Positions 10,822 through 21,939 of a stretch of DNA of 64,000 nucleotides are shown in pieces. Both the position numbers and the translations under genes were made by a program. The stretch is taken from NCBI GenBank assembly GCA_021397835.1, contig JAJFZO010000034.1:870501-934500 (forward strand), given 5' to 3'. The notes beneath the pieces were generated by a model. That model searched no databases and was not told the DNA's origin. It saw nothing but the letters and a program-made list of their open reading frames with translations. Each line of letters starts with the position of its first letter. Position 1 is the first letter of the stretch. Source of the DNA: Moringa oleifera (Eukaryota; Streptophyta; Magnoliopsida; Brassicales; Moringaceae).

Positions 10822-13800
10822 ATGGACAAACCTGTGATGGATTCATGGCGGCCGGACCCGGTTTTCAGGCCACCGGAGACGCCACGGGAGCCAATGGAGT
10901 TCCTCTCTCGTTCTTGGAGCGTGTCGGCTCTCGAGGTCTCCAAGGCCCTGACGCCACCGCAACCACCGTTGATGATTCTCTCTAAGACCTCGAACGGTGG
11001 TGGTGGTATCATACAGGAGGATGTGGCTGGCGAGGCAGAGGAGAGCGCCACGGTTTCAGGAAACCCTTTTTCTTTCGCTTCCTCTGAGACTTCTCAGATG
11101 GTTATGGAGCGCATCATGTCACAGTCTGTGAGTGTCATCCAACTGGTTTTCCCTAACACCTGAGAGCATTTGTGGACAAATTTTTAGTTTGGAGCTTCTC
11201 GTTTGGTTTTTAGTCATTGGTCTCTGTTTTCTTCTGCTTTTGTCTAAATGGGTTCTGTGCTATTTCAACATCTGGTTTCCATGTTCACTTTTGTTTTCTT
11301 TCATTTTTGGATTCTCTTAGGTTTTCCTTTCAGTTTAGTGTTTGCGTGTCACTATTTGAGCATAAACAAGGACTTCCACTGGCTTCTCTGTTTCGTATAC
11401 TTGTTTTTCTTCTGCACATGGAGGAATCAAAACATTGATGTATGATTACTATTATCAGTGATCACTTATTTTAGCAAGTGACTCGTCTCATGATTTCCAT
11501 TCTCTTATGCAGCAGGAGGTATCACCACGCACTTCAGGCAGGCTATCTCACAGCAGTGGCCCTCTGAATGGGACACAAAGCTGCGGTTCCCTAACGGACA
11601 GCCCTCCTGTTTCTCCCTCAGAGATCGACGATGTTAAGGTTCGTGTCGTTTGACTTCTCTTCTGTTTTCTCACCGGTACCCATCTGAAAATAGGGTTGCC
11701 CGAAATCAGACGCACTGTTCTTACATAGCACGATATTTTTTCGATTTAGCTCCCAAGTCTTGATGGCTGTGTTTGCTTTTACTCTTTTTGGCTAACGAAG
11801 CACGAATCACTGCCTTACACTCTGACCGTTCTGTAAGTGAGAGAAGAAACAATGAAACATTTCCTCAGGCTTTCTCTCTAACCGAAGCTCTTTAATCTTT
11901 TACCCAGAGATCATAGAGTATGTTTGTTTCACCTTCTTCGATGAATAAAAAAAAGTTAGTTCCCAGTAATTCTTAACTTGTCTCTGTATCTTTGATGTCA
12001 TCTTTTTTCCTTTTTCCTTGGGTCCAAAGCAAGCTCAGCTCCTCCACTTTCAGCTTCTTCGTCAAATTTTCTTCTCCTTTAATTAGCTAAAACCTCCAGG
12101 TTGATTAAGTATCTCCAACAGTTTCCGGAACGCCGTACAGGGCATGCCTGTTGCATCTTCAGCTCATCTTGGGTCAAGGGGTGATGATTCATAATGCAGT
12201 TTCGGACATCAAGCACGCGGGATCAGTTGGTCCCTCTGTTTGTTAGTTACAACACACGTACAAAAATAATATTGTGCATTTATGATTTATTGACCCGACA
12301 TGGGTTCGCTATTTTCAGCTCTCATCCTCAATAATAGCTAGTGGTTTCTGGTGGTTCAACCCATCGACTTCTGGTTTGTCCACCGGCGCATTTTATAACA
12401 CAAAACACAAAGTAGCATGAAAACCATTTTGACCCGTCTCGATACGAAATGACTCTCACGTATTTTCGTTCGTCAACCATGCAGCAATTCTGCCGCGCCA
12501 ATAACTCGCTCAACAATGGCTATGCCCGTCCACAATCCTCTGCAACCTCAGCCGGTGGGGCTGCAGCCGTGAATAGCTCCAAAACGGTTGGTCGGTGGCT
12601 GAAGGATCGGAGGGAAAAGAAGAAGGAAGAAGCCCGGGCCCACAATGCACAGCTCCATGCTGCCGTTTCTGTTGCTGGCGTTGCCGCCGCAGTTGCGGCC
12701 ATAGCCGCGGCCACTGCCGCGACTTCTGGTGCCGGGAAAGATGAGCAGATGGCGAAAACAGACATGGCGGTGGCATCGGCCGCCACTTTGGTGGCTGCCC
12801 AGTGCGTGGAGGCTGCGGAGGCTATGGGGGCTGAGCGCGAACACCTCGCTTCTGTAGTCAGCTCCGCTGTCAACGTTCGATCTGCCGGTGATATCATGAC
12901 GCTAACTGCCGCGGCTGCAACAGGTACTTCTTAACTGGGAAAATTTCTCTTTAATCCATTTTTAGAATACTCTTAATGATTATCTGATTATTTCGTTTTC
13001 CTCGTGGGATTGTTTCTTTTGAGTAGCATTGAGAGGGGCGGCCACATTGAAGGCTAGGGCATTAAAGGAGGTCTGGAATATAGCTGCAGTGATTCCAGTG
13101 GAGCGGGGAATGGTAGCCGGGGGTGGTGGTAGCAATGGTAGCTCTAATGGTAGTTTCAGTGGTGAGCTTGTCCCTGAAGAGAATTTCCTAGGAATTTGTA
13201 GTAGAGAATACCTGGCCAGAGGTTGTGAGCTCCTCAAACGCACACGCAAAGGTAAAATTGGAAGGATGAATTCATCGTTTTCCATCAATTCTTTGTTTAC
13301 TTTGTTGCCATGATATGTTTGATGGGTAAGTAGTCATCCAATCCAGTGTTGTGCCTGGAAATTCCTTAAGTTGCTCTCATGATTTAGGGAGCACTGGATT
13401 GAGTTTTTTCTGTCAGGTTCTTGCTTCATTGAATGAATTCAAATGTTCTATTAGAGTGAAACATTTAATTTTTAATGAAAACAGGGCAAATATCTTGGGC
13501 AGAAAAGAAATAAGGATCAGCTTGGACAATTTGAATGGAAGAATCTCTTAGTGATAATATACCTGCTTAAGTTTGCTTTTGATATTTGTAATTCTATTGA
13601 TCATGTTACTTTTGTTGCCATTTCAGGTGATCTTCATTGGAAAGTAGTCTCTGTTTACATCAACAGAATGAATCAGGTACAGAGTTTTGTGTTCATGCCC
13701 TTTTGATGTTTTCTTGAGAGATCATATCACACAATTATTAGTGCATAAATGGGACTTTAGTTCAACATCAAGTGTGAACTTGGCGAGGTAGAAACGAAAA

Positions 13801-14343
13801 GTCTCTGAGCAAAAGTGAAATTCCTGAAGCATGATGATGAAATAAATGTTCCTGCTTTCTTTTTCTTCTTTGTTTGCATTCTTTGAGTCCTTTTGAAACT
13901 TCTTTTTGTGCAGGTTATGTTGAAGATGAAGAGCAGACATGTTGCTGGGACCATCACCAAAAAGAAAAAGAGTAAGGGATAACCTTTGTCTTTCTCTAAT
14001 AATGTGGAAAAACCAGAAATGGATGTGGGTCTTCTTTCGTTTGGGGATTTGAGAAAGTAAAAGTAAAAGAAAGATCAAAAGAGTTCATCTTTTAATTTTG
14101 TCATCTCCCTTTTGAATATTTGCAGATGTAGTGCTGGAGGTGATTAAAGACATGCCTGCCTGGCCCGGCCGCCACTTGCTTGAAGGCGGGGAGAACAGAA
14201 AATACTTTGGGTTGAAGACAGTGATGCGAGGTCTTGTTGAATTCGAATGCAGAAACCAGAGAGAATATGACATGTGGACTCAAGGGGTCTCCAGGCTGCT
14301 CACCATTGCTGGAGAGAGGGCAAGCCATAGACATAGAATCTGA
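10822..14343 (+). CDS. VAN3-binding protein / FORKED-like protein (DUF828 plus PH-like domain)
   Basis: Seven exons fit GT-AG rules and phase: 10822-11127, 11513-11638, 12485-12923, 13027-13251, 13627-13676, 13914-13971 and 14126-14343, giving 473 residues. The N-terminal part has the family marker [19 protein letters not shown]. The middle (about 145-340) holds the alanine-rich auxin-canalisation region, with [35 protein letters not shown] and [12 protein letters not shown]. The C-terminal exons form the plant PH-like domain and end [16 protein letters not shown]. In Arabidopsis, family members such as FORKED1 and VAN3-binding protein act with the ARF-GAP VAN3 at the trans-Golgi to direct PIN1 trafficking and leaf vein closure. 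That role is inferred here from family membership. Exon 2 has a tandem CAGCAG acceptor, so one Gln may be optional. A TATA box and a CT tract precede it. Confidence 0.92.
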
Positions 14344-15586
14344 AATTCGCCACTCTGAGAGAAGGGGAGATCTGGCCAATGGGTCTTATGGTATCTTTTG
14401 GTATAGATTAAGTGATCCTTTTTTGAACATACAAGAATGTTATGGGGAAAAAAAATTAGTGGGGATGTATTTTTTTGGGTGTTTTCTTCTGTAAAAAGGG
14501 TTGAAATTAAAGATAAAGTTTGATCCAATTGAGTCTTCTTTAGTTCTGGGGAATATGATTTTCGGCTTTTGTTCTCATTTTTGAGCTAGAAAGATTGTAG
14601 TGATACGAATGAAAGCAGGCTGCAACATGTGATCCCAGTATTTTTGGGTGCTTTCACTATTGAAGTAGTGAAAAAGGAGGATCTTGGACTGCGAAGTGGT
14701 CAAAAAGAGAGGAAAAGAATCCTATTTTGAGGAAGGTATAACATAATAGAGAGGATAGTGACAGTCTGATTCATTCCAAGACTTTTTAATTTTTTATCCA
14801 TGTGGGCCAACGCTCCTGGGTTTCTTTAGATTGTCCAGGCACTTAGTTTTATGCTTCTTTTTTGAGAATTCATGATTGCTTAGATTTGTAATCTCCCACT
14901 CTGCATCATAGTTTTGTTTGGATTAAGCTGTTCTGAACCTGGACTCAGAGCAACATATTACACATCACCCAATGGGAAAAGTACTTAATTAGTAAGAAAG
15001 GAAGATTATCTTGATTGTCTTATGAATGTGGGGAACAATTTGGAATTAACAATTGGGTTTTAAGCAAGTGATCTTATTAGCTCATGATGGGTGAAGCTTT
15101 AGAGTTGATCTATGGTCCTCTGTAGGCCTGCAATGGGATACCAGATGGCTACAAAGGTTCCTAAGAGAATGGGGCTTGTGGGTACTAAGGGTCCTACAAC
15201 TTTAAACCCTGCTTGCTTGAGCAAGGGCAACAAGCTTGCCTGCATTGGATTCTCAGAGGAAACATATAAGACAATACTCCTTTAAGGTACAGAATCTAAG
15301 CAACTAATCTTACTTGAAATTTGAAGATCAGATGAATCCGATTGCCAAACTGTATTAAAATTCCAAATTTCATATACTATATTTCAAATTAACTTATACA
15401 GAGTAAACAGGCTATAAACAAAGAAGCAAAGCCTGAGAGGCAAAGTAAGATTTGGGCAAAGCAGTGCAAACCAGGGCTTATTTACTAAATCATCCAAAAT
15501 GGTAAAACACAGACTTCCGATTGAGGAGAATTTAAGATGTCAGGAAGCAGACTACGGGCTAGAAATAACAAAAGGTGTTTCAGGCG
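14344..15586. other. Convergent 3' region between VAN3-binding-like gene and LIFEGUARD gene
   Basis: This holds the presumed 3' UTRs of the two converging genes. No other gene or structured element was seen. The plus-strand open frame covering 15575-15883 is antisense to the last LIFEGUARD exon. Confidence 0.6.
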
Positions 15587-16914
15587 TCAGTCAGCTGCTC
15601 TGAGTATTTCAAGAAGAGCAAGGAAGAGGTTGATGATATCCAGGTAAAGAGAGACTGCAGCCCAGATGTACTCATCGTACGTATAGCGTTTGATCAGGTT
15701 GTCGGTGTCGTAGACGATGTAGCCACAGAATATGAGGGATGCAATGCAGCCGTATATCATGGTTGTTATCTTTCCAAGTGGAAAAATTATCTGCTAGTTT
15801 TAAAGGTAATCCGTGAATCTAAATCCAGGAAAGCAGAAAGAAGAAGCAAAGCAATCAGACGGGAGTTTCTGTTACCTGAATGAGGCTGAAAATCATCAGT
15901 ATGAGTAGAGCACCAAATAAAAAGGGTCCGAGAAAGCTGAAATCCTTGCCTCTCTTCACCGCCCAGAATGTGTAGAGCGTTAAGCCGATAACCATAGCAC
16001 TGGTTAAAATAACAGCCTCCAATACGACTCTCCCTGTTGAGCATTGAAACAACAGGTTTAGAATTTAGATTTCTGCTTATCTGATTTATGCGATCACTTT
16101 GTAAGGAATATAAAAGAGACTTTCGGTAATTTGGTATGGTAATGCGGGAAAGGAAAAAAATAAAAGAAACAGAAGACATGCATGCATGCCTAGACCAACT
16201 ATGATTGAGAAATCATGAAAAACTCATAATTTCAAAAGAAGAACATGAGACTACTTGAATCTCTCATGGGTCATGAATAAACATAAGCAAAGGTTGCATT
16301 CTTCAAAAAAATTCGTCAAGATCATACAGCGGAGATGTTGAAAAATTGTGGATCTTTCCATGCAATGCACAAAGGAAACATATTTCTTCTAGGGTTTATG
16401 TATAACATACCTTTTGTAAAGGCACAAGAGAGTCCCACCGCAAAGGAGATCGTAATCGTGAACAACATCAGAAGGATAAGGTTGACGGGATGCTTCTTTT
16501 GGAAAGCATGTAATGCGCAGAGAACTACACAAACAAGCATGAAAACCCGTCAACCAATGCAAAAACAAACATGGAATCCGGAAGAATCAGACGTAAACAT
16601 CCCAACCTAACACAGAAGAAAAGAAATTAAAAAGAAAAAAGGAAAGATTAACGGGAACCGAATACTTTACTGAGAAAGGGAAGGATAAGGGTGACAATGA
16701 AGATGGCGAGACCGGGAGTCGTTTTGGCCACGAAATGAGGAATCTGAGGTATGAAGACGACGACAGAAGCGACGGCCACGGTCATGAGGAACTGCAAGGA
16801 TAAGATCACGTATATCTTCCTGATGAAAGCCCACCTCAACTCTGGGCTCTCACGCATCATCGGGTACAATTGGCTGCTGTTGCCTCGTCCAGTCTCCAAG
16901 TCATCTTTCGCCAT
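15587..16914 (-). CDS. LFG: LIFEGUARD protein (BAX inhibitor-1 / TMBIM family)
   Basis: Four exons on the minus strand, 16914-16671, 16524-16411, 16033-15876 and 15790-15587, encode 239 residues, the usual length for plant LIFEGUARD proteins. Family blocks in order are YPMMRESPELRWAFIRKIYV, QKKHPVN, GLSCAFTKG, LTLYTFWAVKRGKDF, FLGPFLFGA, MIYGCIASLIFCGYIVYDTD and YTYDEYIWAAVSLYLDIINL, with about seven hydrophobic membrane segments between. The end is LRAAD. The donor GTAAAGT at 16670 was preferred over a GTTCCC site 12 bases downstream because it gives the expected PFLILCALHAFQKKHPVN junction. Family members sit in ER or other endomembranes and modulate calcium-linked cell death and fungal susceptibility. 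The Met at 16914 was chosen over an in-frame Met 10 codons upstream because homologues begin MAK. Confidence 0.9.
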
Positions 16915-18174
16915 ATCCTCCACCAAACTCTCAAAGAAAACCACGGGGACAGAGAGTGATGAGTTTGTTATTGGTATTCTCTTTGGTTTATTTGGGAGGA
17001 GAGAAAGCGCAGGAAGTTGGAAGGAGAAGACGAGTGTGCAGACGTTTATGACAGAAGAAAGAGGAAGTGCAGGAGTAGGTACGATGATGGGGTGGTGGGC
17101 GGAGATCAGTTTTGGAGAAAATGGTCACAGAACATTTGGGTTATGTCTGGCATTGGCAATGCCGGAGAGAAGGATTGAGGAGGCTAGTTTTTAGGGTTTG
17201 TTACAGAGAAGAGCCCTAGTTGTGTTTTTGTTCTTCCTGAAACCAACCCCGTAGACAGGTTACCTACGTCTAATTTTGACTCTCTTTTACCATTTTTAGC
17301 ACAGACTTCCAACTTTTAAAGGTCAATGGGGCACCGACTTGCAAAAGTCATTGCATTATTTGGGTAGGATTCAAGCATTTTATTTTCTTTTTATTATTTT
17401 ATTTTTTTCAAACGAATTTAGTGTGTATATATATATATATATGTGTACATGTAATCACCATTCAATCTAATTTAAATATATAAAAGCCAATTCTTAAAAG
17501 ATTATAATATATATTTTTAAATCTTATAATTTTTATTTACATGATTTTAAATTGGTAATATGCATTTAAAAATTTAACTTGAATTGATAATATCTTAATT
17601 TATTTATAAAATTTGATAATATTTATGTAAAAATATTTCAAATTTAAAAATTGGTGAAATCTTAATTTTTTAAATATATATAATATATTATTTGATTTAA
17701 ACTTATATCAATTTGCTATTCATTATCTGGATATCTTTAACTTTAACTTTAAATTATATAAATTTAAATTGATAATATTTGTAATTAAGATTTAAAAGCT
17801 ACCCAAAATAATGATTATATTACCAAAGAATATGTTTATTCGTGCATTTTATTTATTTATTCATTTATTCTTTGACCCATAGACAACGCTGGGCCTGGAG
17901 TTGAAGATCTAATCCGCGAAAACGATGTGGCTACAGATGGCAGGGATCAGGGTTAACTGGATTTTTCTGATGAAGGCCCAGTTCCCTTTTGTGCTGCCAT
18001 GCGCTAATGTTTGGATAAGGTGGATTGTCTCTGTTTCCAGTCTCTACCTCAAATGTGGCCAACTCCTATTGCAAGTCTACAGTTACCTGTTTGTATCAAA
18101 ATGGAGGAAAACTGAAGGGAGAAACTTAGCCAGCGTGTGAAAGCAAGAACTGCACTGTCTGCTTTCTGGTGGTC
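16915..18174. other. Divergent intergenic promoter region (LIFEGUARD / chlorophyllase)
   Basis: The two flanking genes are transcribed away from this interval. The part next to LIFEGUARD (16915-17260) is G/A-rich and probably its leader and promoter. 17380-17860 is A+T-rich and contains a (TA)n tract at about 17425-17442. 17880-18170 has balanced composition and probably belongs to the chlorophyllase promoter. A 71-codon open frame at 17925-18140 has no recognisable protein character. Confidence 0.5.
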
Positions 18175-18180
18175 TATAAA
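18175..18180 (+). promoter_or_regulatory. TATA box of the chlorophyllase gene
   Basis: TATAAA in the context GGTCTATAAAG lies 73 bp before the ATG at 18248. This spacing implies a short leader of about 40 bases. Confidence 0.65.
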
Positions 18181-18247
18181 GTCCACTCACATGAGCTTAT
18201 CCCATAAACCACTTTAGCATTGAAGATCAAGCTCTGCTGACAGGGTC

Positions 18248-20269
18248 ATGGCTTGCTCTTTGGCTGCCTCTACTGCTACTACTACTACTGTGTTTGAGCA
18301 TGGGAAGTACCCGACGATGCTTCAATCAGTAGAACTAGGCACATCCCCGGCAAGACCTTCGCTTTCTGACCCGCCTCCGAAGCCCCTCTTGATTGCCCTG
18401 CCCTGTGAAGCTGGAGAGTTCCCTCTACTGGTTTTTCTCCATGGTTACCTGCTCTTCAACTCTTTCTACTCACAGCTCATGCAACATGTTGCTTCTCATG
18501 GGTTCATCGTCATTGCTCCTCAGGTACTCACTAAACCCCTCTTCGTCTTCTTATGAAGAGTATATACCGTTGATTTTGATTCTGTGGTGTTAATCTACCC
18601 AAACATCACAGCATGCTTGACTGCAAGATTCGGCATAGAATCCTCAAAATGTTGACACTCTTCTGTTCAATTTAAGGGGCAGGATGTTTGGGTATCATAT
18701 AAATGCTTGTAAAGTACCATGCAAAGGTTGTTTGGGTGTGATTTAACCAGAAGTTTCTCCCTCGGAAAGCTTTACTTTTACAAGAAATTAAAAGGGAAAA
18801 GAGAAGAAAGTTAATGTATTTGCTCATTGAACAATCAGGATTCTTGCTTTTGCTGTCCACTAACAAATCTTCTGATCCATAAATTGTCATTTGAACCATT
18901 GATCTGGTTCAATTAGTCTCGTTTTTCTTCATCTATGTAAGCCTACTGATCCCTTTGTTTTTGCAGCCCAATATCCAAAATCATTGTAATCCTCTTTCAT
19001 CTCCAAGTTGCTCTGCAGTTGACATTAATAAAAAGGGTAAGGATAATGAACTGGGGATCGAGAAGATATAAATGGGAGTTGAATTGCTCCCTAAATAGCA
19101 TGCTAGGCAGCTATCTAACTTCGTCAATAAGGCAAACCCATTTGCTGTCTTTTGTGTTTTCATTTATCATAGGCAAAATAATGGAAGCAACGTTGACAGG
19201 CGATGAGCTAGATTAATGCTCAAGATTCCTTGACAGTGCGGCTGACAGTGTTGTTTTTGTTTTTATGGTTATAAGTCCATATATTATGTCTGCACTTAAA
19301 TGTCATAATTAGCATGATTCAATGGATAACTGCTCTTCACATGTTCTTGCATACTCTGTAATTCACAAAAGAGGTGATAGATGTTCACTTCGTTCATGTT
19401 GGTTTAATGTCTACTTATATCGTGTTCTACTTATCTCTTCCTAGTTTTTGTTCATGGAAGTTGCAGAACTTGAAGCAATTAACTTACAATCTTCATTGCT
19501 TGTTCTGCCTGATTTTTTTTTCAAATACTAAAGAGAACTAAACACCCAGAAAAGTAGACAAGAGTAACACATTTCTTCTGTATGTCCTCAATAGTTATAT
19601 AATGTCGCCGGACCAGATTCAAGCGAAGAGATAAAATCTGCTGCTGCCATAACAAATTGGTTATCTAAAGGACTCAAAGGTCTTCTCCCACGCTATGTTC
19701 AGCCAAACCTAAGCAAGCTAGGACTCGCAGGCCATAGCCGTGGAGGCAAAACTGCATTTGCCCTTGCTCTTCAGAAATCAGCCACCACACTGAAGTTCTC
19801 AGCTTTGATAGGCATAGATCCAGTTGATGGGATGGACAAAGGGAAGCAAACCCCTCCTCCGGTGCTCACCTATGTTCCTCATTCTTTCGATCTTGATATG
19901 GCGGTGCTGGTCATTGGTTCAGGCTTAGGTGAAGTGAGAAGGAACCCTTTGTTCCCTCCTTGTGCTCCGGAGGGGGTTAGCCATGAAGAATTCTTTAAAG
20001 AATGCAGAACACCAGCTTGTTATTTTGTGGCGAAGGACTATGGTCATCTTGATATGCTTGATGATGAAACTAAGGGGATTAGAGGGAAAGCAAGTTATTG
20101 CTTGTGCAAGAATGGGGAGTCCAGAGAACCTATGAGGAGATTTGTTGGAGGGATTGTTGTTGCTTTCATGAAGGCTTATCTGGGTGGTGATAATAGTAAT
20201 CTAATGGCCATTAGAGATGGGCAAGAAGCTGCACCTGTGAAGCTTCAAAGTGTTGAATTTCTGGCGTAA
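18248..20269 (+). CDS. CLH: Chlorophyllase (chlorophyll-chlorophyllido hydrolase)
   Basis: Two exons, 18248-18523 and 19595-20269, give 316 residues. The alpha/beta-hydrolase fold is clear. FPLLVFLHGY is the oxyanion strand, GLAGHSRGGKTAFALAL is the lipase elbow with nucleophile Ser140, LIGIDPVDG carries the likely acid Asp167, and AKDYGHLDMLDD carries His243. These positions match the known Arabidopsis triad spacing. Other family blocks are HEEFFKECRTPACYFV and MRRFVGGIVVAFMKAYL. The enzyme removes phytol from chlorophyll to give chlorophyllide. Studied members act in chlorophyll turnover and defence after tissue damage rather than in senescence. I see no strong chloroplast transit peptide in the short Ser/Thr-rich N-terminus, so its location is open. 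A TATA box stands 73 bp upstream. The 1,071-bp intron carries no gene. Confidence 0.93.
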
Positions 20270-21939
20270 ATGTTTTATAAGTCAGCATGATAGCGGAGTT
20301 GTGTTATTATAGTAGCTTAGATGGCAAAAGAATAAGTTACATAAATAATTATATATATATATATACACTATAAGTTTCTGCTAATTTGATTTCTATTGAT
20401 TTGTGGAAAAGGTGCTAACAATTGTTTTTTTTTTTAAATTTTTCCATTAACAAAAAAATTTTAAAAAATGTATGAACAGAAAATGTATGTATATTAATTA
20501 GATGAATCATAAATTAATTATTTTTTAATTTTTTTAAAAATAAAAATAAATCAAATCATGATTGCGTAATTTAGAAAATAGGTTCCTTATAGTTTACAAG
20601 ATGTGTAATTTTACGCAACTTGACCCACATATTTCAAATTTCACTACATGAAGCACTAAATAAGTAAATATAAAGTTAAAATATGATAGTTTTTATTTTT
20701 CTCCTCAAAAGAGTAGTACTGATGATTAAGGGCTATCCAAAGCTGTGGAGCGGGGCCCCGTTCGGGGAACCCGGGGAATGGGCTGTCCGAGATCAAAATG
20801 ATATAAGGAATGGCCCACTTCCAAAAAAGTATAAATAGAGCCCTCACCCCGAAAAATGACTGGAGCTCCGCTTCCTGTCTGTTGCGGTTGCTTGTTTCTG
20901 CAAGGGATTAAAGCAAGCGTAGTTTTCTTCTTACTTGGCACGTAAACATTACGTACGAATTATTTGCGTTATTTGATATCTTTTCCTTCCATATTATGGA
21001 GTATGCAGCATTCTTGCATCCTATTAACATTCAAATCCATTGTTTTGTGATTTTTTTCTTTTCTGTTCGGTGCTTGTTGCTTTGATGAAGTCTTGGATGC
21101 TGCTTCTTTAGCTTTGCAGTGTTTGAATGTAGAATTAGCGGTTTGCTTCATGAGAGTATCCGTATAAATTTCTGGCTTTTGTTCTTTGTTGGCTGGTCAT
21201 GGTTTGTGGTGATTGAATTGTGGCCGCTTTTATGTGCTCATGTATCCGCATAGCCTTGTTGATTTTCACATCAATTGCTTGGACTCGTAAAAAATAAAGA
21301 AAAGTTCATTTTTTGGAATACTCAGGGTCTAAATGGCCTTAATGTGCTTGAATTTTGGTCTAACATTCATAACTTTAAATTCTTAACCAAACCGTATGTA
21401 TATGAGTTCCTGATTACTCTTATTTTGTTTTGCGGTGCATGCTCAACATTTGCTTCTGTGTTTTCTTTTTCTTCCTTTCTTTTTGCAGCTTTCTTGAGGT
21501 TTTTTCCTAACTAAGGCTGATCTGCATGTGGTTGACTGGTTTCATCCAATAAAGTAGTAACTTAGCATTAATGCTTAAGGTCTTTACTCATTATTTGAGA
21601 AAGAAGAAGAACATAAAACATTATAGAGGCTTTCTCATTTGGATCTCTAAGCTGGTCACCTGCCTCTAAGCTTTTGTTTGAAAATTACTTATATCTTAAT
21701 TTCTTTTGGCTCTTGCGATGGCGTTGTTTAAAACAGAATATGATTGACAGCTGCTTCTTGGTATCGGAGGACTGTAACTTTTATAGTTAAACTGGTCTCC
21801 ATTTCTATTTCCTTAGAGATGAAAATGTATATGATCCTTGATCCTATTAGATCTCATGCCTGTTACTTATGTTCTGTTCTTTTTTCTTTTTTCTTTCTGG
21901 GGTGCACATATTAAATAAGTTTTATGCTTTAAAGATTAG
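20270..21939. other. Intergenic region between chlorophyllase and the RPC9 relic
   Basis: It begins with the chlorophyllase 3' UTR, including a short (AT)n run near 20350-20365. 20740-20840 is G+C-rich with promoter-like motifs (listed separately). 20860-21930 looks like a 5' leader or first intron of the RPC9-like relic. No coding exon could be supported here. Confidence 0.45.
20778..20838 (+). promoter_or_regulatory. Candidate promoter of the RPC9 relic (site II motifs plus TATA box)
   Basis: Two site II-type motifs, TGGGCT near 20779 and GGCCCA near 20812 (TGGGCC on the other strand), are followed by TATAAATAG at 20830-20838. Site II motifs are typical of plant genes for ribosome and polymerase components, consistent with an ancestral RPC9 promoter upstream of the relic. 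Whether it is active is unknown. Confidence 0.4.

Noticed and set aside
12510..12897. Long minus-strand open frames (up to 125 codons)
   Set aside because: They lie antisense to the alanine-rich exon of the VAN3-binding-like gene. G+C-rich codons there keep the other frames open, and the plus-strand frame has the family motifs.
15575..15883. Plus-strand 102-codon open frame
   Set aside because: It is antisense to the last LIFEGUARD exon, whose minus-strand translation matches the family.
16656..16660. GTTCCC donor at the end of LIFEGUARD exon 1
   Set aside because: It keeps the frame but inserts four extra residues. The stronger GTAAAGT donor 12 bases earlier restores the family junction.
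21484..21500. CAGCTTTCTTGA, similar to the core of miR396
   Set aside because: Only about 12 bases match the mature miRNA as I remember it, and no complementary arm forming a hairpin is visible nearby.
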